A stretch of 64,000 nt of DNA from an uncultured Paracoccaceae bacterium. GTDB lineage: Bacteria > Pseudomonadota > Alphaproteobacteria > Rhodobacterales > Rhodobacteraceae. The stretch's first letter is position 1, and every line of letters starts with the position of its first letter. Both the position numbers and the translations under genes were made by a program. The notes below the pieces were generated by a model. It did no database searches. It was not told the origin of the DNA and worked only from the letters and a program-made list of their open reading frames with translations. Shown piece after piece: positions 27,793 through 37,163 of the stretch. The stretch spans positions 1-64,000 of the forward strand of contig CALMJS010000019.1 of NCBI GenBank assembly GCA_937864535.1, read 5' to 3'.

Positions 27793-28435
27793 GGTCCGGC
27801 AATCCCGCGGGCTGTACGACGGGTGCGCGGGTCTGCGGTGCCAGCACCGTATGGACGGCCCGCTGGGCCAGCACGCGGTCGGCGTCCATCCGGGCTTCGA
27901 ACCAGCTGAGGACAACCGAAGTCGGCATGGCGACGGCCAGACCGACCGCCGTGGTCAGCAGCGCAACCCAGATGCCGCCGGCGAGGATCGAGGGGTCAAC
28001 CTGCGCACCGGCCCCCTGAAGCGCCTGAAACGCCGAGATCATGCCCAGCACCGTTCCGAACAGCCCCAGCAGCGGCGCGAGTTGCGCGACAGAGTCCAGA
28101 AGCCGGAACCCGCTCTCGAGCCGGGCAAACCGTGCCTCGGCCTCGGCCTCGAGACGGGCGGCATCTATCTGGCCGTCCAGCGCCATGGTCACGACAGGGG
28201 CAAGATAGCTGCGTGCGCGGCCAAGGTGATCGCGTGCCGCGGGTCGGTCTCCGGCGTCCCACGCGGCAATCGCCGCCGCGAGGGCGCTGTGGCGTCCGAC
28301 ACCCGCAGCCGAGAATTGCCAGACTTTATAGAGAATAACCGCCAGAACCACGACGGAGAGCGCACAAAGCAGCAAAACCACCGGCCCGCCAAGAGCCGCG
28401 ATGCGCAGGATGCTGTCCTGAAGATAGCCGATCAT
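27785..28435 (-). CDS. exbB: ExbB/TolQ/MotA-type proton channel protein
   Basis: 216-residue membrane protein with a first helix (VVLLLCALSVVVLAVILYKV), a cytoplasmic loop, and the signature pair of helices (LLDSVAQLAPLLGLFGTVLGMISAF and ILAGGIWVALLTTAVGLAVAMP, split as LAPLLGLFGTVLGMI and GIWVALLTTAVGLAVAMP). This is the ExbB/MotA motif. It overlaps both neighbours, indicating one transcription unit for TonB energisation. Confidence 0.9.
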   Translation of the reverse strand: MIGYLQDSILRIAALGGPVVLLLCALSVVVLAVILYKVWQFSAAGVGRHSALAAAIAAWDAGDRPAARDHLGRARSYLAPVVTMALDGQIDAARLEAEAEARFARLESGFRLLDSVAQLAPLLGLFGTVLGMISAFQALQGAGAQVDPSILAGGIWVALLTTAVGLAVAMPTSVVLSWFEARMDADRVLAQRAVHTVLAPQTRAPVVQPAGLPDHA

Positions 28436-28866
28436 CCCAGCACCTCGACATCGGTGCGGCTGCCAAGTTCGAGGTCCTTGCTACAGGCGTCCTCGGGCAG
28501 GTCTGTCCCGGCGCAGGTCGCGGCGCCATTGACGAGCAGACGGCCCAGAGAGGCGCAGGCAAGTCCGGGGACGACGAATTGCCGGACACGGGGACGGGCG
28601 GACGGCAGCGCGCCAAAATCAAAGAGTGTCAGCCTGTCGACACGTCCGTCCGTATCGAAGAGCACGGTTTCATACACTGCCTGATCGATGCCAGAGCTGT
28701 GTCCGTTCTGGACCAGAAAGCTGATCCGGCAGGCGTCCTCGACCTGCTCGAGCGCGTTGAGTTCGATGGACACAAAGGCGCCCTGACTGTCCTGTGCGCG
28801 AACGGGAGTGTGCGACAGGCAGAGTGCCAGACACAAGCCTGCGTGTTTCCAGATGAATTTTGCCAT
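28432..28866 (-). CDS. Secreted protein of unknown function, first gene of the exb-tonB operon
   Basis: 144-residue protein with a signal peptide (FIWKHAGLCLALCLSHTPVRA). The mature part has four or more cysteines (DACRIS, LACASL, TCAGTDLPEDACSK) suggesting disulphides in the periplasm. I do not recognise a named family; such small proteins often precede exbB in Rhodobacteraceae. GGAG lies just before the ATG at 28866. Its stop overlaps exbB by four bases, so a role in TonB-dependent iron or haem uptake is likely. Confidence 0.7.
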   Translation of the reverse strand: MAKFIWKHAGLCLALCLSHTPVRAQDSQGAFVSIELNALEQVEDACRISFLVQNGHSSGIDQAVYETVLFDTDGRVDRLTLFDFGALPSARPRVRQFVVPGLACASLGRLLVNGAATCAGTDLPEDACSKDLELGSRTDVEVLG

Positions 28867-28918
28867 ATCTCCAGCCTTTGATCGCCCGTGACGTTTTCTG
28901 GCTGGGGTTCCGACCCTC

Positions 28919-28976
28919 GCTGGATGGTGGATGTTTACCATCCAGCGGGTCGGGCTTCAATACCTGATTAAATCAG
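28919..28976. promoter_or_regulatory. Inverted repeats upstream of the exb-tonB operon
   Basis: Two elements lie 50-110 bases before the operon: GCTGGATGGT/ACCATCCAGC, a perfect ten-base inverted repeat with eight-base spacer (28919-28946), and the 13-base palindrome CTGATTAAATCAG (28964-28976). Either may be the site of an iron regulator such as RirA, Irr or Fur; neither matches a consensus I can assert. The rest of 28867-29090 shows nothing else. Confidence 0.5.
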
Positions 28977-29090
28977 TATGTCTTTCGTCGCGAGGTGCGG
29001 AACACCGGACCGATCAGGGACGGCAGCGTCAGGCCGTTTGCAGCAGGTCGCTGGTCGTCCATGCGCGAGGCCAGATATATCGGTCTGTCC

Positions 29091-29840
29091 TCAGTTAGCT
29101 GTCAGGGTTGCGCAGGGATCGTCCCTGTCGGCCGGTGGCACGATACGGATTTCATCAAAGGGCATACCGCTGTCGGTTTCGACAAAACCGATGGCGCGGG
29201 TCGTGACCTCGGGCGCAGCCAAGGCGATCATGGCCGGCACCCCCCAATCGGTGCGGGCGTGACCGTTTCCGGCAATCACCGCAACCGGCGGCCCGTAGGT
29301 TTCCAGCGCCTCTAGCGCGGCGCGGGCAAAAACCGCATCGCGATAGCGTTGGACAGCCACCATACCCGGCATCATTTCGAGCGGCATAGACTCGCAATGC
29401 GCCTCGTACTGGAGTTGCAGGCGTGTCGCATATTGGTCTTCGGGCAGGTCCGCATCGAGCCCGAATCGCGCCGCATCGGCGCCGAACAGCGCTGCGGCCC
29501 CGTCGGTGTAGACGCTGCGCACCGTCTCGCGCGGGGCGGCCGCGCCGACGATACGGGCGGTCCCGAGCGCCTCGAAGATCGGTTCGTAGATCGGAAAATC
29601 GTCCCAGCCGCTGGCCTCCCATGCTGCAGCGATCTGACTGCGGTCTGCATCGGCACGGGCGGCCTCCGCGGCGGTCAGCATCTCGAAGACGACGGCGGTC
29701 GGGCGCAGCTCGCGCAACTCGGCGGCTTGGCCCAGATGCGCGTCGGGGTTGTCGTGGACCTCGCCCAGTATGACGATTTCGGCGGCAGGATCAGCCATCG
29801 CGGGCAGGGCAAGGCTCAGGAAAAGGGCGGTCAGTCGCAT
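29091..29840 (-). CDS. chaN: ChaN-family haem-binding lipoprotein-like/uptake protein
   Basis: 249-residue protein of the ChaN (DUF399) family, which binds haem dimers and is linked to haem uptake. There is a signal peptide (LTALFLSLALPAMADP). Family landmarks are EIVILGEVHDNPDAH, FEMLTAAEAA, CESMPLEMMPGMVAVQRYRDAVFA (as MPGMVAVQRYRDAVFA) and GNGHARTDWGVP. No lipobox cysteine is seen at the signal cleavage site, so it is probably soluble in the periplasm. It ends the hmu operon, ten bases after hmuV. Confidence 0.82.
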   Translation of the reverse strand: MRLTALFLSLALPAMADPAAEIVILGEVHDNPDAHLGQAAELRELRPTAVVFEMLTAAEAARADADRSQIAAAWEASGWDDFPIYEPIFEALGTARIVGAAAPRETVRSVYTDGAAALFGADAARFGLDADLPEDQYATRLQLQYEAHCESMPLEMMPGMVAVQRYRDAVFARAALEALETYGPPVAVIAGNGHARTDWGVPAMIALAAPEVTTRAIGFVETDSGMPFDEIRIVPPADRDDPCATLTAN

Positions 29841-29850
29841 GGGTGTCCAA

Positions 29851-30633
29851 TCAGGCAGATGCCGCATGGGGCAGGATATAGGGGATGCCAACGGGCGGCG
29901 GACTCGAGACCCGCAGGGCGCAGCCATAGGCACATGACAGGACGTCATCCGTCAACACCTCGCGCGGCGACCCAAAGGCCAACCGCTGCCCGCTGGCCAG
30001 CACCGCGACGCGGTCGGCATAGAGGGCGGTCAGGTTCAGATCGTGCATCACGGCGATGACACCGCCGCCCGCGCGTGCGAAATCCCGGGCGATCTCCATC
30101 ACCTGCAACTGATGCGCGATATCGAGGCTGGACACGGGTTCATCCAGCAAGAGCCAGCGGGGTTGCCCCCGTTCGACGGGGGCCCACACCTGCGCCAGAA
30201 CGCGGGCCAGCATTACGCGCTGCGCCTCGCCCCCCGACAATTCCTGAAATGTCCGGTTGGCATAATGCGCCAGCCCGACACGGGCCAGCGCCTGCATCGG
30301 CACCTCGGGCCGGTCGCCGGCGGTCCCCGATTGCAGGCCGAGCCGGACGACCTCGATCACCGTGAAGGGAAAGGCCAGCCGCGATGCCTGCGGCAAGACG
30401 GCCCGCTCGGCCGCCAGCTCCCAAGGTTTGAGCGTTGCGATGTCGCGCCCGTTCAGGCAGACCGTGCCGCGATAGGGCAGCGACGCGGTGATCGCGCCCA
30501 GCAGGGTGGACTTGCCCGACCCGTTGGGGCCGACGATGGCAGTCACCTCGCCGGGCTGCGCCGCGAGGCTGACGCCGCGGAGCGCCTCGCGCGGGCCATA
30601 GGATACGCGGATATTTTCGGCTGTCAGGCTCAT
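29851..30633 (-). CDS. hmuV: Haem ABC importer ATPase
   Basis: 260-residue ATPase with Walker A GPNGSGKST, signature LSGGEAQRVMLARVL, Walker B WLLLDEPVSSLDIAHQ and H-loop AVMHDLNLTALYA, characteristic of HmuV/BtuD-type importers. The ATG at 30633 overlaps the stop of hmuU (ATGA). It energises haem entry from periplasm to cytoplasm. A longer open frame upstream in the same phase is an out-of-frame shadow of hmuU. Confidence 0.92.
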   Translation of the reverse strand: MSLTAENIRVSYGPREALRGVSLAAQPGEVTAIVGPNGSGKSTLLGAITASLPYRGTVCLNGRDIATLKPWELAAERAVLPQASRLAFPFTVIEVVRLGLQSGTAGDRPEVPMQALARVGLAHYANRTFQELSGGEAQRVMLARVLAQVWAPVERGQPRWLLLDEPVSSLDIAHQLQVMEIARDFARAGGGVIAVMHDLNLTALYADRVAVLASGQRLAFGSPREVLTDDVLSCAYGCALRVSSPPPVGIPYILPHAASA

Positions 30634-31697
30634 AGGTCGACCAGTCCACGGCGCTTGAGAAGGATCCACAGAAAGACCGGCGCACCCAGCACGGCGGTGA
30701 CAATCCCGATCGGCAATTCCGCGGGCGCGATCACCACGCGCGCGATCACATCGGCGAGGATCAGCAAGATCGCGCCAAGGAGAGCGGCATTGAACAACAG
30801 CGTGCGATGGTCCGGCCCCGAGACAAGGCGCAGGAGATGCGGCACGACGATGCCGATGAACCCGATCCCGCCGGAGACCGCCACCGCCGCGCCGGTCGCC
30901 CCCGCAACGGCGAGGATCGCGATGGATTTCATCCGCTGCACGTCGATGCCGATATGGGCGGCGGTTGCCTCGCCCAAGGCCAGCCCGTTCAGGCCACGGC
31001 CCAGCATCAGCGCGGCGCCGATGGCCAGCAGGATCAAGGGTCCGGCCGACAGGACCTTGGCCCAACTCGCGCCCGCCAGCGATCCAAGCCCCCAAAAGGT
31101 CAGATCGCGCAGCTGCGTGTCATTCGCCATGTAGACAAGGATACCCGACAGCGCCCCGGCCAGAGCCCCCAGCGCGATCCCCGCCAAGAGCATCGTGGCC
31201 ACAGAGGTGCGGCCGCCGCGCGTGGACGCCCGGTAGAGCAGGATCGTCGAACCCCACCCGCCGAGAAAGGCGGCGAAGGGCACCATTTGATTGCCGACAA
31301 GGTCGATCACCCACGCAGGCAGCAGCGCGCCGAGAACGATGGCGAGAATGGCCCCCAGCCCCGAGCCCGCCCCGACGCCGACAATGCCCGGATCGGCGAG
31401 GGGGTTTCGGAAGAGCCCCTGCATCGCCGCGCCGGAGACCGCCAGAGCCGCCCCCACGAGGACACCCATCGCCAGCCGGGGCAGGCGGATGTCGAACAGC
31501 ACCACGCGCTCCATCTGGCTCAGCGCCTCGCCCTGCACCAGCTTGGCCAGCATCGCCGACAGGGTCACCTCGGTCGCACCGACCTGAAGGCTGGCGAGGC
31601 AGGCCAGAACCAGCGCGCCCGCCAGCCCCCAATGGAGCGCACGGGCCTGCAACTGGCGGTCACGTGCGACGATCTCGATCTCCGTTACAGCCGTCAC
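30630..31697 (-). CDS. hmuU: Haem ABC importer permease
   Basis: 355-residue FecCD-family permease with about ten helices; landmarks are LPRLAMGVLVGAALAVSGAAMQGLFRNPLADP (as RLAMGVLVGAALAVSGAAMQ and FRNPLADPGIVG), GGIGFIGIVVPHLLRL and AELPIGIVTAVLGAPVF. It forms the membrane channel with HmuV and HmuT. It overlaps hmuV and is three bases from hmuT. Confidence 0.92.
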   Translation of the reverse strand: MTAVTEIEIVARDRQLQARALHWGLAGALVLACLASLQVGATEVTLSAMLAKLVQGEALSQMERVVLFDIRLPRLAMGVLVGAALAVSGAAMQGLFRNPLADPGIVGVGAGSGLGAILAIVLGALLPAWVIDLVGNQMVPFAAFLGGWGSTILLYRASTRGGRTSVATMLLAGIALGALAGALSGILVYMANDTQLRDLTFWGLGSLAGASWAKVLSAGPLILLAIGAALMLGRGLNGLALGEATAAHIGIDVQRMKSIAILAVAGATGAAVAVSGGIGFIGIVVPHLLRLVSGPDHRTLLFNAALLGAILLILADVIARVVIAPAELPIGIVTAVLGAPVFLWILLKRRGLVDL

Positions 31698-31700
31698 GGG

Positions 31701-32597
31701 TCACATGTCCTGATCGTAAAGCGCGCTGTTGAGCAGGCGCACCGCCTCGGCCGTGCGGGGCCCGAAGCCAAGCATGAGTAGTCCGTCCATCCGCACGACC
31801 GACCGGGTCTGCGCGGCGGGCGTCAGACGGATCGCGGGCATGTTGAACAGCTCGTCATCCGCCGCCCCATGATCGCCGCCCCGGTCCATCATCAGGATCA
31901 CGTCCGGCGCGGCAAGCCCGACAGCCTCGTCCGTGATCTGCTTGTACCCGTCGTAATCCGTAACGGCGTTCACCCCTCCGGCCATGCGGATCATCGCATC
32001 GGCTGCGGTCCCTGTGCCACTGGCGTTGATCTTGCCGCCCTGCGTGGACAGGATGAACAGAACCCGCTTTTTCTCGGCCTCTGGCCGGTCCGCGTCGCGC
32101 AGCGCGTCCGAGAGCGCGGCCTGAACCTCGGCGGCCAGATCGCTCGCGCGGTCAGGCACGCCGAGCGCCTCGCCGATAATCTCGATCTTGTGCAGGATAC
32201 CCTCCGGTGTGAGCGTATCGGGAACCTCGACAAACGCGACATTTGCCGCGCGGATCACCTCGAGCGCCTCGACGGGGCCTGCGCCCTCCTCGGAGAGGAT
32301 CAGCGACGGGCCAATCGACAGCACGCCTTCGGGCGAGAGCGCCCGGATGTAGCCCACATCGGGAAGACTGGTCACCTCCGGCGGAAAGGTAGAGGTGGTA
32401 TCGCGGGCCTTTAGGCGATGCTGCTGGCCAAGCGCCACAACGATTTCGGTGACCGTGCCGCCGATGGACAGGATATCGGCCTCGGGGTTAGGCAGCTCGG
32501 CGGCTTGCTGTGCGCTGACCGACACCGCAAAGAAGGCACCGACCATCGCGCCGAGGAGGGCGACAGGGCGCGGGTTTGGTTTCAGGCGGGTTTTCAT
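31701..32597 (-). CDS. hmuT: Periplasmic haem-binding protein
   Basis: 298-residue binding protein with signal peptide (LGAMVGAFFAVSVSAQQA). It carries the class III fold motifs ADILSIGGTVTEIVVALGQ, TSLPDVGYIRALSPEGVLSI and ILMMDRGGDHG. Its ATG overlaps hmuS by four bases. It hands haem from HmuR to HmuUV. Confidence 0.9.
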   Translation of the reverse strand: MKTRLKPNPRPVALLGAMVGAFFAVSVSAQQAAELPNPEADILSIGGTVTEIVVALGQQHRLKARDTTSTFPPEVTSLPDVGYIRALSPEGVLSIGPSLILSEEGAGPVEALEVIRAANVAFVEVPDTLTPEGILHKIEIIGEALGVPDRASDLAAEVQAALSDALRDADRPEAEKKRVLFILSTQGGKINASGTGTAADAMIRMAGGVNAVTDYDGYKQITDEAVGLAAPDVILMMDRGGDHGAADDELFNMPAIRLTPAAQTRSVVRMDGLLMLGFGPRTAEAVRLLNSALYDQDM

Positions 32598-33646
32598 GCG
32601 AGAACCTCCGCGTAGGTCGGCAGCGCGTCAACGATCCGGCCCCAGTCGCGCCGCGAGTCGCGGCCTTCCTTGCCGACACCGAACACCTGGAAGATCAGCC
32701 CGCCTTGTGCGTCAAAGGCTTCGACCGAGACCGCGGGGCCGCGCTGCGTCGGTTTTTCCACCGCCCAGACCTCGGCCACCTTGTCGAGCCGCAGATGCAG
32801 GTTGAAACCGGGGTCCATCACATTCTGCCATGGGCCCATCGGTTTGAGCGTGCGGATCGGACCGGTGTGGATCTGGATGCAGCCCCGGTTGCCGACAAAG
32901 ATCATCACCTCGATGCCACTGTCGCGCACCGCCTGAAGCATGGCGTCGGCGGCCGTCGGGGCAAGCGGACGCACCCATGGCGCGCCGACAATGCGGTAGG
33001 CCCCGAGACGGTTCATCTTGAACTTGGAACACAGTCGCAGGAACTGGTGCGTGTCGGTGAGCTTGGCCCATTCGGCGCGCAGGGCCTCCAGATTGTCAGG
33101 CCGTGATTTCGGACCCTCGACCGGTTTGCGCGGCTCGACGGCCTGCGTGTCGGCCTGATCCGCATCGGCCAGTCCTGCCAAGATCTGCGACCAGTTTTCA
33201 TGCGCAGAGGTGGCGCGCAGGTGGATTTTGTGCACCGCATCGCCGGCGGCATCGAAAATCTGCAACGAACGACGCGGCCCCTGCTCGGCCTCTGTTTCGA
33301 CGGCAAAGGCGTGGACCCATTGGGCGGGGAAAATCCGCAGGTCGATATTCTCGGTCAGGGTCATCGCGGCATGTTCGCCGGAATGATACTCACCATAATG
33401 GCCTACCTTTTCATGCACGCAGTCGCCGACGCGGGTCAGCGCCATCACCTCGCCCAGCCGTTCGGCGGCGGGAATGATCCGGTCGGGATGGGCGTCGATT
33501 CGGATAGTGCCCTTGCCGACATTGGCCGCAACGAGCTGTGCCTCGGAAATGCCCAAGGCATCGGCTGCGTCGCGTGCGCGAAGTTTCGGGTTTTCGGCCA
33601 GAAAGGCACGGATATCGGAAGGGCTGACAGCGGTTGGCTGCGTCAT
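32594..33646 (-). CDS. hmuS: Haem-degrading/haem-trafficking factor
   Basis: 350-residue cytoplasmic HemS/HmuS protein, two repeated halves, which binds imported haem and passes on or breaks it down for iron. Typical segments are GHYGEYHSGEHAAMTLTENIDLRIF (seen as EYHSGEHAAMTLTENIDLR) and VGNRGCIQIHTGPIRTLK in the second half. It is the first gene of the leftward operon, divergent from hmuR. Confidence 0.92.
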   Translation of the reverse strand: MTQPTAVSPSDIRAFLAENPKLRARDAADALGISEAQLVAANVGKGTIRIDAHPDRIIPAAERLGEVMALTRVGDCVHEKVGHYGEYHSGEHAAMTLTENIDLRIFPAQWVHAFAVETEAEQGPRRSLQIFDAAGDAVHKIHLRATSAHENWSQILAGLADADQADTQAVEPRKPVEGPKSRPDNLEALRAEWAKLTDTHQFLRLCSKFKMNRLGAYRIVGAPWVRPLAPTAADAMLQAVRDSGIEVMIFVGNRGCIQIHTGPIRTLKPMGPWQNVMDPGFNLHLRLDKVAEVWAVEKPTQRGPAVSVEAFDAQGGLIFQVFGVGKEGRDSRRDWGRIVDALPTYAEVLA

Positions 33647-33724
33647 GGGCGTCCTCGGAGTTATGGATGTGGTCCGGTGGCTGCGCCCAGAAGGAAATGG
33701 TGCGTGGCTCTCTCAAATTACTTG

Positions 33725-33746
33725 ACTGTTTTAGTATGGCAACAGT
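33725..33746. promoter_or_regulatory. Candidate iron-responsive operator between hmuS and hmuR
   Basis: ACTGTT-N10-AACAGT forms an inverted repeat in the 199-base region between the divergent genes; TTTAGAA at 33787 resembles half of an Irr (ICE) box. Both are weak pointers to iron control, expected for haem uptake genes. No consensus promoter is clear. Confidence 0.4.
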
Positions 33747-33845
33747 AAGGCTGCAACCCGTCGATATAGGCCTAGCCTCAAAAAGTTTAGAAACAGCCGC
33801 GCCAGCCTCCGCAAGCCCCGGCATAACCCTCCAAGGATGGCGCAA

Positions 33846-35897
33846 ATGCTCACTCCCCTGATGCGCGGTACGACCGCGCTTGTCTGTCTGTCTCTGGCTG
33901 TTCCCGCCATGGCGCAGGACAGCGACCCCGGCTTTCTGGGAACTCTGATCCTGACCGCCGGCAAACGCGACCTGAGCTACGGCACGGCCTTGGCCCGCAC
34001 CGTGGTCGACGAAGAAGAAATCCAGGACCGTCAGGCCAGCACGGTCGCGCAACTGATCGATTCGGTTCCGGGCGTCACACTGGTCAACGGCACCACGCCC
34101 CAAGGATCGGGGATCAATATCCGCGGGTTCGGGGCGAATACGACCTATGGTTCGGACCAGAAAATCGCGGTGCAGATCGACGGTGCCAGCGTCGGCTCGG
34201 AAGAGCTCTATCGCATCGGCACGCAGCTGTTCACCGACCCGTTCCTGTATCGGCAGGTCGAGGTGCTGCGCGGAACCATCGGCAGCTTTGCCTACGGCGC
34301 GGGCATCGTCGGCGGTGTGGTCAAGCTGGAAACCAAGGACGCCTCGGATTTCACCGGCGGCGAAGTGGGCTTTGGCGGGTCGCAGACGATCGAATACGGC
34401 ACGAACGGAAATGCATGGGTCAGCTCGACCAACCTCGCGTGGATGCCGAACGAAGGGGCAGAGTTCCTGCTGAACTACTCCCTGCGCGAACAGGACGACC
34501 TGACGGCGGGCGACGGCACGACCATCGGCAACAGCGCGTTTTCGACGCCCTCCTACCTTGCAAAAGGCAAATTCACCTTTGGGCAGGATGACGCCCAGTC
34601 GCTGACCTTTAGCCATTCGAACACCGTCGCCGATGACAAGGACGTGCCCTACGACCAGTTCGTCACCACGGCCGATTCCTTTGGCCGCGTCGACCGGATC
34701 ACCAACACGACGCAGACGGCGGTGGAATACGCCTACAATCCCGGCAACAATCTGATCGATCTGACCGTGAACCTGTCCCACGCGGACCAGCAGATCGACA
34801 CGACCTATATCGACGGCAGCTCGCCCTTTCAGGGCACTATGACGGTCGACGTCTTCTGCGCCAATCCGTTCTATGGCGTGATCTGCGCGGACAACCGCTA
34901 TCAGACCAACAAACTGACAGTCTCGAACCGCGCGCTGTTTTCGACCGGAGCGGTCGAGCACGACATGGTTGCCGGAGTCGAGGCGATCGAGAAGGAACGT
35001 CTGAACGCCGCGTCGGCGCCCGGCGGCACCGACAACCGGCTTGCCGCATTCGTCATCGACGAGATGACCATCGGGCAATTCACCGTCACACCCGCGCTGC
35101 GCTACGAAACCTCGACCATCGAAAGCTCGGTTCCGCTCGTCACGGTGCCCGATAGCTATGAGACCGATGCGCTGATGGGCGGTCTGGCGGCAGGTTATGA
35201 CCTCGGCAACGGGCTGTCGCTCTTCGGGTCCGCCGCCTATACCGAAGGGCTGCCGATCATCGACGATCTGGGCACCAGCGCCACCGCGCAGCGTCGCCTC
35301 GCCATGTCGGAAAAATCGCATACCTTCGAACTTGGCGCTGCCTATACAGGCGGGGATATGCTGAACGCTGGCGACACCTTGACCGTGCGCGGCAACCTCT
35401 ATCAGACCCTGCTGTGGGACATCACCAGCTACACGGCGTCGGGTTCGACCTCGACCGACCTCGACCGTGTCGAGTCGCACGGGTTCGAAATGGAGGCCTC
35501 TTACGGGATGGCGAGTGGCCTCTACGTCGATTTCGCCGGACATCTGGGCGAGGGGACCGAGTACAATCCCGATGGCACCGATGCCGTCTGGCGCAACAGT
35601 CCCGCGGATCGGGCGCAGCTGTCATTGGGCAAAAAATGGGAGGACGGTCTCGACCTGAGCTGGGAAATTGTCCATGCCGCCGATCGTCGCGATGCACTGC
35701 GCGCCGATTTGCCCGACGTCACGGTGCACAACCTGCGTGCGACATGGAAGCCCGAACTCCAAGGCTGGCTGGCAGGCAGCGAAGTCCGGTTCGGGATCGA
35801 GAATGCCCTCGATGCCGATTATGTCGGCCACCTGTCCTCGGCCAGCCGCAAGGCACCGGGTCGAACCTTTAAGGTGACACTGACAAAAACGTTCTAA
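33846..35897 (+). CDS. hmuR: TonB-dependent outer-membrane haem receptor
   Basis: 683-residue receptor with signal peptide (TTALVCLSLAVPAMAQD), plug domain (ARTVVDEEEIQDRQASTVAQL, PQGSGINIRGFGANTTYGSDQ as SGINIRGFG, VEVLRGTIGSFAYGAGIVGG) and a beta-barrel ending in the aromatic residue of TLTKTF. A TonB box-like segment (LGTLILTAG) follows the signal. AAGGA suits the ATG at 33846; an in-frame ATG at 33837 lacks a ribosome site. It takes up haem using TonB-ExbBD encoded 5 kb away. Confidence 0.88.
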   Translation: MLTPLMRGTTALVCLSLAVPAMAQDSDPGFLGTLILTAGKRDLSYGTALARTVVDEEEIQDRQASTVAQLIDSVPGVTLVNGTTPQGSGINIRGFGANTTYGSDQKIAVQIDGASVGSEELYRIGTQLFTDPFLYRQVEVLRGTIGSFAYGAGIVGGVVKLETKDASDFTGGEVGFGGSQTIEYGTNGNAWVSSTNLAWMPNEGAEFLLNYSLREQDDLTAGDGTTIGNSAFSTPSYLAKGKFTFGQDDAQSLTFSHSNTVADDKDVPYDQFVTTADSFGRVDRITNTTQTAVEYAYNPGNNLIDLTVNLSHADQQIDTTYIDGSSPFQGTMTVDVFCANPFYGVICADNRYQTNKLTVSNRALFSTGAVEHDMVAGVEAIEKERLNAASAPGGTDNRLAAFVIDEMTIGQFTVTPALRYETSTIESSVPLVTVPDSYETDALMGGLAAGYDLGNGLSLFGSAAYTEGLPIIDDLGTSATAQRRLAMSEKSHTFELGAAYTGGDMLNAGDTLTVRGNLYQTLLWDITSYTASGSTSTDLDRVESHGFEMEASYGMASGLYVDFAGHLGEGTEYNPDGTDAVWRNSPADRAQLSLGKKWEDGLDLSWEIVHAADRRDALRADLPDVTVHNLRATWKPELQGWLAGSEVRFGIENALDADYVGHLSSASRKAPGRTFKVTLTKTF

Positions 35898-35923
35898 GCA
35901 GACTAGACGTTCAGCGCTCTGCA

Positions 35924-35951
35924 CTCTGGACGCCGGACTGCGCGTCCAGAG
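35924..35951. terminator. Stem-loop between convergent hmuR and ROK regulator genes
   Basis: CTCTGGACGC pairs perfectly with GCGTCCAGAG around an eight-base loop. No T-run follows on either strand, so termination would be weak or rho-assisted. Confidence 0.5.
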
Positions 35952-35957
35952 ACAGGC

Positions 35958-37133
35958 CTAGGAGGTCAGCGCCACCTGTCCGCCAAACACCCGGTTTTCA
36001 TCCACCTGCAAATAGGCGTTGTTCAGCAGCATCGCACAGCCGCGCGCCGCGCCTTCGTTGCCAGCGGTGGCGATGTGAAAGGCGGGAACGAGGTCGGGAT
36101 CATAGAGGCTACCCCTGAGGGTGGCTTCGATGGTCAGAGTGGTTTTCTCGACCAAGGGGGCGACCTGTCCGCCAAACACGAACTTCGACGGATCAAAGAT
36201 ATTGGCCAGAGTGGCCAGCAACCGGCCCATCGCCTTGGCCCAGTCGGCGGCGATCTGTCCGGCCGTCGGGTCGCTCTGGTCCAGCGCGCCGAGAAACCCG
36301 GCGATATCCATACAGCCAGAGGCCCGCAGGATCGCGTCAAGGCCGAGCACGGTTTCAACGCTGCCCTCGAGCGGTGTGTCGCTGCTGTTGTCCTGCAGGC
36401 CGATGTGGCCGAATTCGCCGGCGAATCCGTGCACGCCGCGCAGCATCTTGCCGTTGATCGACACCGCGCCGCCGACACCCGCGTCGAGCCAGAGAAACAC
36501 CAGCACTTCGGACTCGGCCCCTTGGATCACGTTGGCCGCCGCGATGGCAAAGGCATTGGCGTCGTTTTCCCCGACGATGTCAAAATCGGGCAACGCGTCG
36601 CGCAGCGATGATAGCAGGGGCACATTCTGCCACCCCAGCAGCGGCGCACGGCGGACCGTGCCGCTGCTGTCGATCAGGCCGGGGACCGAGACGCATAACT
36701 GGCCAAGGCCGCCCTCGGGCGCGATGGCGCGGACCTCCTCGACCAGAGCAACGATCGCGGTCACGACGGCCGTCGGGGTCTGTGGCGTGGCGAGGGTCAG
36801 CCGCCGTGACAGGCGTGTCCGCCCCTGCAAGTCGATGGCCACCAGTTGGACATAGCCCACCCCGATATCGGCTCCCAGAAACCAGATGTGGTCGGGATTC
36901 AGTTCGATCAGCGTGCCGGGACGGCCTGCGATTCTGACATTGTCGTCGACCTGCGTCGGCGTATGCCCGCGAATGAGCCCGTCCGCCGTCAGCGTTGCCA
37001 CCAGATTTCCTGCCGTGGATCGCATCACGTCCAATTCGCGGCCAATGTCGGCACGCGACAGCGGGCCTTTCTTTTGAAGGGCTTGGAGCAGACGGATTTC
37101 GTTGATGTGCCGGACGGCGGAATTGATCGACAT
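35958..37133 (-). CDS. ROK-family transcriptional regulator (NagC/XylR type)
   Basis: 391-residue repressor: N-terminal winged helix (LLQALQKKGPLSRADIGREL, DVMRSTAGNLVATLTADGLI) and a C-terminal ROK sugar-kinase-like domain (GADIGVGYVQLVAIDL, WLDAGVGGAVSINGKMLRG, GFAGEFGHIGLQ). The usual ROK zinc motif C-x-C-G-x2-G-C is absent: after FGHIGLQ the text reads SDTPLEGSVETV, with no cysteine. It is divergent from a sugar importer operon and probably binds the 33-base repeat at 37184. The ATG at 37133 has AGGT upstream. Confidence 0.87.
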   Translation of the reverse strand: MSINSAVRHINEIRLLQALQKKGPLSRADIGRELDVMRSTAGNLVATLTADGLIRGHTPTQVDDNVRIAGRPGTLIELNPDHIWFLGADIGVGYVQLVAIDLQGRTRLSRRLTLATPQTPTAVVTAIVALVEEVRAIAPEGGLGQLCVSVPGLIDSSGTVRRAPLLGWQNVPLLSSLRDALPDFDIVGENDANAFAIAAANVIQGAESEVLVFLWLDAGVGGAVSINGKMLRGVHGFAGEFGHIGLQDNSSDTPLEGSVETVLGLDAILRASGCMDIAGFLGALDQSDPTAGQIAADWAKAMGRLLATLANIFDPSKFVFGGQVAPLVEKTTLTIEATLRGSLYDPDLVPAFHIATAGNEGAARGCAMLLNNAYLQVDENRVFGGQVALTS

Positions 37134-37163
37134 GATGACCTGTTGTGCCAAGCAAAAAGTCCG

